Assembly (NCBI GenBank): GCA_964603435.1
Contig: CAZRUM010000013.1
Location: 1 to 26,199, forward strand
DNA length: 26,199 bases
Reading direction: 5' to 3'
DNA from: CAZRUM01 sp964603435
GTDB taxonomy: Bacteria; Patescibacteriota; Patescibacteriia; Magasanikbacterales; UBA922
Below the pieces are notes generated by a model that did not search any database, had not been told where the DNA came from, and saw nothing but the letters and a program-made list of their open reading frames with translations. Below, one piece after another: positions 20,352 to 26,199 of this stretch; position 1 is the first letter of the stretch; every line of letters starts with the position of its first letter. The position numbers and the translations under genes were made by a program.

Positions 20352-21746
20352 GTCTGGTTTATACGGTCCATCTACATCAACACCTATATAGTCAGCTTGG
20401 TCTTTACTAAGCTTTGTCAGCTTTACGCCAATCTTTGCCAGATGCAATCTTGCCACTTCTTCGTCCAAGTGTTTTGCAAGACGGAACACACCAATTTCAT
20501 AATCATTTTCCCATAGATCAATCTGGGCCAAAACTTGATTGGAAAAACTATTACTCATTACAAAACTTGGGTGGCCTGTCGCACAACCCAGATTCATGAG
20601 ACGACCTTCGGCCAGCATGTAGATTTCGTGTCCATCTGAAAATTTATATTTATCAACTTGTGGTTTTATATTTTCTTTTTCTACATCTTTTTGTTCATTT
20701 AGAGGTTCTACTTGAATTTCATTATCAAAGTGTCCAATATTAGCTACCACAGCCTGATCTTTCATTCCTTTCATATGTTCCACTGTAAGAATATCTTTAT
20801 TCCCAGTAGTTGTGACATAAATATCAACTTCTCCCAGACTATCTTCTACTGTTGTCACTTCATAACCCTCTACAGCAGCTTGCAATGCACAGATTGGATC
20901 TACCTCTGTCACCATCACACGAGAACCTTGTCCGCGGAGAGCCTGAGCACAACCCTTTCCCACATCTCCAAAACCACACACCAGAGCGACTTTACCACCG
21001 AGCATGACGTCCATTGCCCTATTGAGTCCATCAATCACACTATGACGACAACCATAAATATTATCAAATTTAGATTTAGTAACAGAATCGTTTACGTTAA
21101 TTGCCGGGAATAATAATTTATTTTCTTTGTGCATCTGATACAGACGATGAACACCGGTAGTAGTTTCCTCGGATACTCCTTTTATTTTCTTAGCAACGGC
21201 TTCCCAACGAGCTGGGTTTTTTTCATATTCTATTTTCAATTTTGCCATTAGCTCACGCAAATCTTCTGGTTCTTCTGAATAATCTTTATCTAATATTTTT
21301 GGATCTTTTTCTATTTCCAAACCCTTATGAACCATCATAGTTGCATCTCCACCGTCATCAACAATTAAATCTGGACCAACTCCCTCTCCAAAATCAAGTG
21401 CACGCTCTGTACACCACCAATAATCTTCCAAAGTTTCACCTTTCCAAGCAAATAAAGCTACGCCAGTTTCAGCAATTGCTGCGGCTGCATGATCTTGAGT
21501 AGAATAAATATTGCATGAAGCCCAACGAACTTCTGCACCAATATCCACCAAAGTTTCAATCAAAACTGCAGTTTGAATAGTCATGTGCAAAGAACCCATT
21601 ACTTTCACACCTTGCAATGGTTTTGACTTGGCATACTTTTCTCTAATTGCCATAAGTCCTACCATTTCTTTCTCAGCAATATTGATTTCTTTTCTTCCCC
21701 ACTCGGCTAATGAAATGTCCTTTACCTTATAGTCTGTTTTTTTCAT
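20337..21746 (-). CDS. ahcY: Adenosylhomocysteinase (S-adenosylhomocysteine hydrolase)
   Basis: Splits S-adenosylhomocysteine, the by-product of methyl transfer, into adenosine and homocysteine using bound NAD. The NAD-binding segment LVCGFGDVGKGCAQALRGQG (about residues 254-273), NVNDSVTKSKFDN (about 217-229, with the substrate-binding Lys), and the C-terminal HLDEEVARLHLAKIG followed by DGPYKPDHYRY are all as in the family. At 469 residues it is full length. It stands alone, with terminator and repeats downstream. The 3' end touches a dispersed repeat that duplicated the final codons. Upstream only weak -10-like sequences (TATAGT at 21764-21769, minus) are seen. Confidence 0.97.
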   Translation of the reverse strand: MKKTDYKVKDISLAEWGRKEINIAEKEMVGLMAIREKYAKSKPLQGVKVMGSLHMTIQTAVLIETLVDIGAEVRWASCNIYSTQDHAAAAIAETGVALFAWKGETLEDYWWCTERALDFGEGVGPDLIVDDGGDATMMVHKGLEIEKDPKILDKDYSEEPEDLRELMAKLKIEYEKNPARWEAVAKKIKGVSEETTTGVHRLYQMHKENKLLFPAINVNDSVTKSKFDNIYGCRHSVIDGLNRAMDVMLGGKVALVCGFGDVGKGCAQALRGQGSRVMVTEVDPICALQAAVEGYEVTTVEDSLGEVDIYVTTTGNKDILTVEHMKGMKDQAVVANIGHFDNEIQVEPLNEQKDVEKENIKPQVDKYKFSDGHEIYMLAEGRLMNLGCATGHPSFVMSNSFSNQVLAQIDLWENDYEIGVFRLAKHLDEEVARLHLAKIGVKLTKLSKDQADYIGVDVDGPYKPDHYRY

Positions 21747-21776
21747 ATTTTAAGTTTAATTTTACTATATAGTCTA

Positions 21777-22194
21777 TTGTTGTAAATGATATAGTTGTTC
21801 AAAATGTTACAAATGATTATTTTTTACCTAATAAATATTTTGATAATCCTATTAGTTTAAAATATAATTCTTTAATTGTTGGTTCTAATTCATTATAATC
21901 TTCATCTTCCATATATTTCAAATCTATACTGATTTTTAAAGCGCAATCTACTTCCACCAGTGAAGATATTGATATTCTAATGAAATTATTAAAATCTTTT
22001 TTTGTACTCCTATTACTACCTTCGGCAATATTTAAAAGAACTGATACAATAGCTCTTCTAACCTGATTTGTCAACCCAAACCTCTCTTTATCCGGAAATT
22101 TTTCTGTTAATCTATAAATGTCTTTTACTAATTGCCTAGCTAATTTTGCTACATCCAATTTTTCATATCCAAATTCCATAATCATTTACAACAA
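21777..22194. repeat. 14-base inverted repeats flanking the S23-type gene
   Basis: TTGTTGTAAATGAT (21777-21790) and ATCATTTACAACAA (22181-22194) are exact inverses on either side of the four-helix-bundle gene. The right arm covers its start region; the left arm lies 26 bases beyond its stop, in the ahcY upstream region. Confidence 0.55.
21817..22185 (-). CDS. Four-helix-bundle protein of the S23 / rRNA intervening-sequence family
   Basis: 122 residues matching the S23 family: EKLDVAKLARQLVKDIYRL, FGLTNQVRRAIVSVLLNIAEG (the N-IAEG motif at about residues 60-64) and a final long helix ending GLSKYLLG. These proteins form pentamers of four-helix bundles and were first met in 23S rRNA intervening sequences, but are often free-standing as here; their function is unknown. 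ATG at 22185 and ATG at 22179 (MEFGYEKL) are both possible; the second gives the commoner N-terminus. The gene is bracketed by exact 14-base inverted repeats, which suggests a mobile history. Confidence 0.88.
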   Translation of the reverse strand: MIMEFGYEKLDVAKLARQLVKDIYRLTEKFPDKERFGLTNQVRRAIVSVLLNIAEGSNRSTKKDFNNFIRISISSLVEVDCALKISIDLKYMEDEDYNELEPTIKELYFKLIGLSKYLLGKK

Positions 22195-22231
22195 ACGAAG
22201 TGATAAAACAATTTCAACACCTACAACATCT

Positions 22232-23197
22232 TTATCCTCTCGTACCAATAAAGAATATATAAGCAATGTAGAGCATTATGAATATAACACCTTGCCAACG
22301 TTTTAATCGGTAACGATAACCAGTCTTACCCACAAACATGAATACAAAAAGTAAGGCTGCTGCGCCAATAGCAATCATAACATCTGTATTAGCCTCGTGA
22401 TTAAATTGGATAGGACTAATAAGAGGGGTTAAACCCAGTACCCATAAAATATTAAAAATATTTGAACCAACGATATTACCAATCGCCAAATCATCATGAT
22501 GTCTATAAGCTGCCATACCTGAAGCTGCCAACTCTGGTAAAGAGGTGCCAATTGCAACCACAGTTAAACCAATGAATAATTCTGACATGCCCCACAAACG
22601 AGCGAGAATTATACCGTTATCCACCAGAAGTTTACCACCTAGTATCAAGCCAGCTATACCCAATAATAAAAACGAGATTGTCATACCCCAAGAATATTTT
22701 TCCACTGTTTCTTCCTCCTCAGCTTTTACCTTAGACAATCCGTAAGTGTAGTACATAAACATTATAAAAAAGCCCAGTAAAATCAAACCATCTCCACGAG
22801 TCAAAATATTAATATCACCATTACCAAAATAAACGTCAGCACTAAGAATCAATAAAACAATAACTGCTAGAATACCAAAAGGAATTTCTTTCCAAATAGT
22901 ACCCTTTTTAACAGCGATTGGATAAATAATAGCCGTGATACCTAAAACTAATAAAATATTAGAAATATTGCTACCCAAAATATTACCAATCGCAATATCT
23001 GGTGTACCCTGGAAAGCTGCAATTACATTTACCACCAACTCGGCAGCAGAAGTACCAAAAGCCACCACAGTCAGACCAATCACAATTGGCCTTACTTTAA
23101 GACGTCTGGCCAAAGAAGCTGAACCTTTAATAAAAACTTCACCACCAGCCAAAAGCATGGCGAAGCCTGCTATGAGAAATAGAATGAGTATTAACAT
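22232..23197 (-). CDS. Calcium/sodium antiporter (CaCA superfamily, YrbG-like)
   Basis: 321 residues with about ten membrane helices in two inverted halves. Each half carries the alpha repeat: VVAFGTSAAELVVN with AIGNILGSNISNILLVLG, and VVAIGTSLPELAAS with AIGNIVGSNIFNILWVLG. The Glu in each GTSxxEL and the Asn in GSN are the ion ligands of the family. The first repeat has Ala where the usual Pro stands. The short acidic cytoplasmic loop (KVKAEEEETVEKYS) separates the halves. It exports Ca2+ against Na+ or another cation. Its promoter lies inside the terminator of the preceding kinase gene. Confidence 0.94.
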   Translation of the reverse strand: MLILILFLIAGFAMLLAGGEVFIKGSASLARRLKVRPIVIGLTVVAFGTSAAELVVNVIAAFQGTPDIAIGNILGSNISNILLVLGITAIIYPIAVKKGTIWKEIPFGILAVIVLLILSADVYFGNGDINILTRGDGLILLGFFIMFMYYTYGLSKVKAEEEETVEKYSWGMTISFLLLGIAGLILGGKLLVDNGIILARLWGMSELFIGLTVVAIGTSLPELAASGMAAYRHHDDLAIGNIVGSNIFNILWVLGLTPLISPIQFNHEANTDVMIAIGAAALLFVFMFVGKTGYRYRLKRWQGVIFIMLYIAYIFFIGTRG

Positions 23198-23210
23198 ATT
23201 TTAGTATTAA

Positions 23211-23236
23211 AAAACAGGCTTATTATAGCCTGTTTT
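23211..23236 (-). terminator. Terminator of the PfkB-family kinase gene
   Basis: AAAACAGGCT (23211-23220) pairs with AGCCTGTTTT (23227-23236), loop TATTAT. On the minus strand it continues into a six-T run, about 20 bases beyond the kinase stop. Confidence 0.85.
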
Positions 23237-23250
23237 GAGTTTTATTTCAA
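23222..23250 (-). promoter_or_regulatory. Promoter of the antiporter, inside the terminator
   Basis: On the minus strand TTGAAA (23245-23250), 17 bases, TATAAT (23222-23227). The -10 box is formed by the terminator loop and its first stem pair. The leader to the ATG at 23197 would be about 18 bases. Confidence 0.72.
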
Positions 23251-23254
23251 GTCA

Positions 23255-24202
23255 TCAAAGTTCCAAAGAAATAGTCTCTCCAAAAGCTTCCCCATACCTA
23301 TTTTTGAATTCTTCTAGGCTAAATTCGTGTTTTTGTGTACCATAGTACTCCACGGCATAAGCAGCCGACACAGCCCCCACCTGACCACAAGTCTGATAAT
23401 CATGTCCAGAGACATAAGCTGAGAAAAAACCAGCTCGATAAGCGTCGCCCGCCCCAGTAGGATCCTCAACTGAGCTGACTGAACAAACACCTACCTCAAA
23501 ATTTTGATCCTTTGTTGCAATAACTGAACCCTTGTTTCCTAATGTAGTAATAACAACTTCGGCATGTTCTAAAATATCTGAAACGCTCCAACCTGTTTTT
23601 TCTTCTATCAATTTTATTTCGTAATCATTACCTATGACAAACTTGGCTTGACCAATCACTGCCATTATTTCTTGTCCTGACATGGCAGTCACTTGTTGTC
23701 CTGGATCAAAACAAAAAGGAATTTTCTCGTCATAACATTGCTTGGCATGTTTTACCATGGCGTCTTTTTTATTAGGAGAGATCAAAGCAAATTTTAATTC
23801 TTCTTTTATGTCAGACACCTGCAATGCGTCGGCTCCCCCACCCGCACCACCATAAAAAGCTGAAATTTGATTGTCATCCTTGTCAGTTGTGATGTGAGCC
23901 GACGAAGTTAATAATGTTTTATCTACTGGAATATAATCTGTCTTTATATTATATTTTTTAAAATGTTCTAGATAATCAGTTGCATTACTTCCCAAAGGAC
24001 AAAGTATAATAGGCTCACCACCAAGAAGCTTCATGGTATAAGCGATATTACCAGCTGTTCCACCAAGATTCTTTTCTAATTTTTCTACTGAAAAACAAAC
24101 ATTCAAAATATGAAGTTGATCTGGCATGATATGATTCTTGAAACTATCTGGAAAATCCATGATATAGTCATAGGCGAGTGAACCGGAAAGTAATATAGAC
24201 AT
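23255..24202 (-). CDS. PfkB-family carbohydrate/nucleoside kinase (adenosine-kinase-like)
   Basis: A ribokinase-fold enzyme. Visible are the N-terminal GSLAYDYIMDF, the first PfkB motif NLGGTAGNIAYTMKLLGG, and the second, DPTGAGDAYRAGFFSAY, whose Asp in GAGD is the catalytic base. 315 residues is typical. The opening SGSLAYD and FSVEKLEKNLGGTAGN are those of the adenosine-kinase-like subgroup; other sugar substrates are possible. ATG at 24202 is chosen: the longer frame from 24226 begins inside a repeat remnant (24211-24240), and family proteins start at about this point. Its terminator doubles as the site of the next promoter. With ahcY nearby it could recycle adenosine to AMP. Confidence 0.85.
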   Translation of the reverse strand: MSILLSGSLAYDYIMDFPDSFKNHIMPDQLHILNVCFSVEKLEKNLGGTAGNIAYTMKLLGGEPIILCPLGSNATDYLEHFKKYNIKTDYIPVDKTLLTSSAHITTDKDDNQISAFYGGAGGGADALQVSDIKEELKFALISPNKKDAMVKHAKQCYDEKIPFCFDPGQQVTAMSGQEIMAVIGQAKFVIGNDYEIKLIEEKTGWSVSDILEHAEVVITTLGNKGSVIATKDQNFEVGVCSVSSVEDPTGAGDAYRAGFFSAYVSGHDYQTCGQVGAVSAAYAVEYYGTQKHEFSLEEFKNRYGEAFGETISLEL

Positions 24203-24210
24203 AATTTTTT

Positions 24211-24240
24211 CTGTCATTCCGAGCATAGAGAGGAATCCCT
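24211..24240. repeat. Remnant of a common dispersed repeat
   Basis: CTGTCATTCCGAGC followed by AGAGAGGAATCCCT resembles the widely scattered intergenic repeat TCATTCCGAGC...GAGGAATC known from many bacterial genomes. It covers the false upstream start of the kinase gene. Confidence 0.55.
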
Positions 24241-24408
24241 TTCCAATACTACGGACATTTTAAATAATTAATTATTTTTTATATAACCCAATATTATCTC
24301 AAAAACAAAGAAAAGGCAAATAAAAACTATCAACTAAAAGCCTGTATTTTCTATCTTACCGACTACGCCAGCTGTACATCTGAATAGTTCATCGCCATCT
24401 TTTGTACA
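24241..24408. other. AT-rich spacer upstream of the kinase gene
   Basis: No gene. On the minus strand, TTGCCT and TAATAT 17 bases apart (near 24287-24315) could be a weak kinase promoter. The right part (about 24345-24408) is more GC-rich and open on the minus strand for about 25 codons, but no family is recognised. Confidence 0.3.
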
Positions 24409-24578
24409 AATCCTCTAGTTAGTATTAGTATTTTTTAGTATATAAATACTTTCGGATTTTAGGGTTTGTTTGTTTCTTTATTATTTTTTCTCTTTGAGAA
24501 AAAATAATAAAGAAAAGAAGAATAATTTAATCCGAAATAATTGTATATTTTTAACGCACTCAAATATACCAGGGGATT
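24409..24578. repeat. Nested-hairpin element, copy B
   Basis: 170 bases with ends AATCCTCT (24409-24416) and AGGGGATT (24571-24578), which pair fully if one G-T pair is allowed. An inner repeat, TTTCGGATT (24450-24458) with AATCCGAAA (24529-24537), encloses a 20-bp perfect hairpin with a TTT loop (24473-24515). The right edge ATACCAG-G-ATT and TAACG-AC match copy A. The inner hairpin is AT-only in character and unrelated in sequence to that of copy A. Confidence 0.7.
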
Positions 24579-24629
24579 GGTTAATCTTATATTGATAGCT
24601 TGATGCTTTTAATAAAAGAAAAATAAAGA

Positions 24630-25895
24630 TTAGATTAACTCCAACACACACAATGCTTCCACATGTGGTGTGCGAGGAAAGAAATTATATAATTTTAAAA
24701 ATTTTACTTTATATTTATCTGCCAATAACCCAATATCACGTGCTTGTGTACTAGGATTACAAGACAGATAAATTATTCTTTTTGGTTTTTCAGTTATCAA
24801 TTTTTGAATCACACTTTTATCCAAACCAGCTCGTGGCGGATCAAAAATAATTATCTTCTCTGAACTTATCAAATCCAACATCTTTTCAGTGGGGGAAAGC
24901 AAGGCTTCACAATTTTCTATATTATTCAAAATAATATTTTCTTTGGCATACTCAGTAGCCTCTCTATTGCTCTCCACTAGAATACCATGTTGAAAATTCT
25001 CGTGTAATGACAAAGCAATCGCACCTACACCAGAATAATAATCTACTACATCCACTTTCTTATCTAAAAATTGTTTAATATCAAACAACGCCATTTCAAA
25101 TACAGGTGTATTGATTTGAAAAAAACTTAAAGCACCAAATTTCAACTGAACATTATTTAATTCAATCACCAAGTGATCTAGTCCTTTGGCATAAAGCTGT
25201 TTGGTAGGTACTGCCAATTTTGACTTATAATGAGAATAATAAACCTTAAAACCCACCAATTTTTTATCCAAATCAATCTGATGGTCAAACTTCATTTTTT
25301 GAGTAACAAACAGAACTGCTGTTACCTGCCCTAATAAATCGCTTCGTAAAATTAAAGATCTAAGATATCTGACTGGTATTTTATTTTTATTAATCCAAGC
25401 TAAAATTATTTTTGTCTCTCTATTTATACTATCATTGGACAAAGCGCACTTTTCAAGAGCTTGTTTTTCTTTTTGATCACGCACAAAAAAAGCTAAGGAA
25501 ATTTCGCCTTGCTTATTTTCTACAAAACCAAATTCCATCTTATTTCTATAACCATACATTTCACCATCCTCCATCATATCAAGATCCCAATCCAAATTGG
25601 CAAACTTTTTATAAGTTTCTTTGCTCATTTCTATTTTCCATCTTGTTTCTTGTTCTGATGTCAAAATCTGCCAAGGACTACATGCCAAAAAATGATCATC
25701 TTTTGGTTCAATTCTATATGGAGAAACTTTGACAATCTTTTTAGCAATTCCTTCACAAAAACCTTTTTTGTCTTTTGTTAACTCCACTTCCACTTCTTCT
25801 CCAGGCAAAGCATTCCATACAAAACACACACGACCATCTGGCAATCGCCCCATTCCCTGACCTCCAAAAACTAATTTCTCAATAATTACTTTCAT
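24630..25895 (-). CDS. TrmA/RlmD-type 23S rRNA or tRNA (uracil-5-)-methyltransferase
   Basis: Makes 5-methyluridine in RNA from SAM. An N-terminal TRAM domain (about residues 1-55, KLVFGGQGMGRL, then LPGEEVEVEL) is followed by the catalytic part with VDYYSGVGAIALSLH (motif I, about 287-301), IIFDPPRAGLDKSVI, and LSCNPSTQARDI, whose Cys is the nucleophile. The four-Cys iron-sulfur cluster of RlmD is not evident: FLACSPWQIL has one Cys only. 421 residues is typical. The start ATG overlaps (ATGA) a 26-codon frame that holds a dispersed repeat and an older copy of this N-terminus. A repeat-free promoter was not identified. It ends 52 bases before element B. Confidence 0.92.
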   Translation of the reverse strand: MKVIIEKLVFGGQGMGRLPDGRVCFVWNALPGEEVEVELTKDKKGFCEGIAKKIVKVSPYRIEPKDDHFLACSPWQILTSEQETRWKIEMSKETYKKFANLDWDLDMMEDGEMYGYRNKMEFGFVENKQGEISLAFFVRDQKEKQALEKCALSNDSINRETKIILAWINKNKIPVRYLRSLILRSDLLGQVTAVLFVTQKMKFDHQIDLDKKLVGFKVYYSHYKSKLAVPTKQLYAKGLDHLVIELNNVQLKFGALSFFQINTPVFEMALFDIKQFLDKKVDVVDYYSGVGAIALSLHENFQHGILVESNREATEYAKENIILNNIENCEALLSPTEKMLDLISSEKIIIFDPPRAGLDKSVIQKLITEKPKRIIYLSCNPSTQARDIGLLADKYKVKFLKLYNFFPRTPHVEALCVLELI

Positions 25896-25951
25896 ATAAC
25901 CTGCTTGTCCGCCGTAGCTTTAGCGAAGGTGGACCCTCCAAAAACTAATTT
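25861..25951. repeat. 30-base dispersed repeat, copy 2, flanked by copies of a gene start
   Basis: The repeat is 25903-25932 and matches 20304-20333 in opposite orientation (28 of 30). The 17-mer CCTCCAAAAACTAATTT occurs at 25861-25877 in the methyltransferase N-terminal codons and again at 25935-25951 on the other side of the repeat. Confidence 0.75.
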
Positions 25952-25972
25952 TTCTATTTTTAATAAAATCAT
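25892..25972 (-). pseudogene. 26-codon upstream frame: old N-terminus plus repeat peptide
   Basis: Reads MILLKIEKLVFGG, an alternative start of the uracil methyltransferase, then STFAKATADKQVI from the dispersed repeat, then TGA. The TGA overlaps the ATG of the working gene (ATGA). The upstream copy is 74 bases away, so it is out of frame with the gene. It may now act as a coupled leader peptide or be a plain relic of the insertion. Confidence 0.65.
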
Positions 25973-26000
25973 AATAACCTTATATTAACTAATTGCCAAT

Positions 26001-26024
26001 AAAAAAACAACCCTTTGCAGGGTT
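26001..26024 (-). terminator. Terminator of rpmB
   Basis: AACCCT (26009-26014) pairs with AGGGTT (26019-26024), with a 4-base loop, and on the minus strand runs into a T-run (26001-26007). It starts 8 bases past the rpmB stop. Confidence 0.85.
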
Positions 26025-26031
26025 ATTTAAT

Positions 26032-26199
26032 TTAATTTTTGATCAACTCTCGCAAATCATATTGCTTACCCTGCGCTTGCCACTTATTCAGTGTCTTTAG
26101 AGCAGAAGCAGCCAACTTGATTTTCATTACCTTACCAGTAGCTGGATTGAGTAATTTCTTTTCTTGTAAATTTGGAGAAAAAGTTCTTTTGGTAGCACG
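26032..26199 (-). CDS. rpmB: 50S ribosomal protein bL28, C-terminal part
   Basis: The last 55 codons of a gene whose 5' part lies beyond the window. It reads RATKRTFSPNLQEKKL, matching the TKRxFxPNLQ core of bL28, then MKIKLAASALKTLNKW, the conserved KxxxSxxALKT-type helix, and ends ELIKN with TAA. bL28 is a protein of the large ribosomal subunit. A terminator follows directly. The fragment is too short for the length of the full protein to be judged. Confidence 0.88.
   Translation of the reverse strand, partial: RATKRTFSPNLQEKKLLNPATGKVMKIKLAASALKTLNKWQAQGKQYDLRELIKN

Noticed and set aside
24203..24226. Longer N-terminus for the PfkB-family kinase (MLGMTEKI)
   Set aside because: The extra codons lie in a dispersed repeat remnant and family proteins begin at about MSILLSGSLAYD.
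24345..24410. About 25 open codons on the minus strand (with CTKDGDELFRCTAGVVGK) that look protein-like
   Set aside because: Too short, without a start or ribosome binding site, and no family recognised; could be a gene relic but not supportable.

Overview
The window looks like part of a small, AT-rich genome of the Candidate Phyla Radiation (Patescibacteria, probably a Parcubacteria-type lineage). This is inferred from several things seen together: type IV pilus genes pilM-pilN-pilO in short divergent forms, a SpoIID-domain protein carrying NBR1-type Ig domains, a secreted Cys-rich protein with a VirB2-like membrane pair, a YerC/YecD-type TrpR relative, few Shine-Dalgarno sequences, probable leaderless starts, and many short dispersed palindromic repeats including one that encodes the peptide FAKATADK. 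TGA is used as a stop (for example at the end of pilM), so the UGA-glycine code of Gracilibacteria/SR1 does not apply.

Layout. 1-4008 (+): repeat element, terminator, extended -10 promoter, then pilM, pilN, pilO-like, a small membrane protein and a Trm11-like methyltransferase. 4080-6864 (-): SpoIID-domain cell-wall protein and a VIT1/CCC1-type transporter. 7014-9962 (+): Wzx-like flippase, O-antigen-ligase-like protein and a TrpR-like regulator. 9974-10850 (+): an accessory patch with a promoter, a candidate small RNA, a tRNA-like cloverleaf and two small GC-richer genes with strong ribosome binding sites. 10868-18613 (-): uvrA; a DsbA-like oxidoreductase with a Cys-rich VirB2-like protein; an RsuA/RluB-family pseudouridine synthase with a CNNM/CorC-type protein. 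18849-19832 (+): an isolated GC-rich gene with two MshEN (GspE/PilB N-terminal) domains. 19833-20336: a dense block of terminators and repeats. 20337-26199 (-): ahcY, a four-helix-bundle S23-type protein, a Ca/Na exchanger, a PfkB-family (adenosine-kinase-like) kinase, a TrmA/RlmD-type uracil methyltransferase and the 3' end of rpmB (bL28).

How the genes may work together. The first block supplies the inner-membrane platform of a type IV pilus; the orphan MshEN protein could be a cyclic-di-GMP-sensing partner without an ATPase domain. The DsbA-like enzyme and the Cys-rich exported protein are 7 bases apart and plausibly enzyme and substrate. The flippase and ligase make or export a surface glycan. 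AhcY releases adenosine, which the PfkB-family kinase could recycle, in a window with several SAM-dependent methyltransferases.

The most unusual signals are non-coding: (1) two diverged copies (16480-16645 and 24409-24578) of a nested-hairpin element with conserved edges and geometry but unrelated inner stems; (2) a 76-base cloverleaf with perfect 7/4/5/5 stems but non-canonical loops upstream of a zinc-ribbon gene; (3) two copies of a 30-base repeat sitting at gene edges and flanked by copies of the adjoining coding sequence; (4) a promoter whose -10 box lies in the loop of the preceding gene's terminator.
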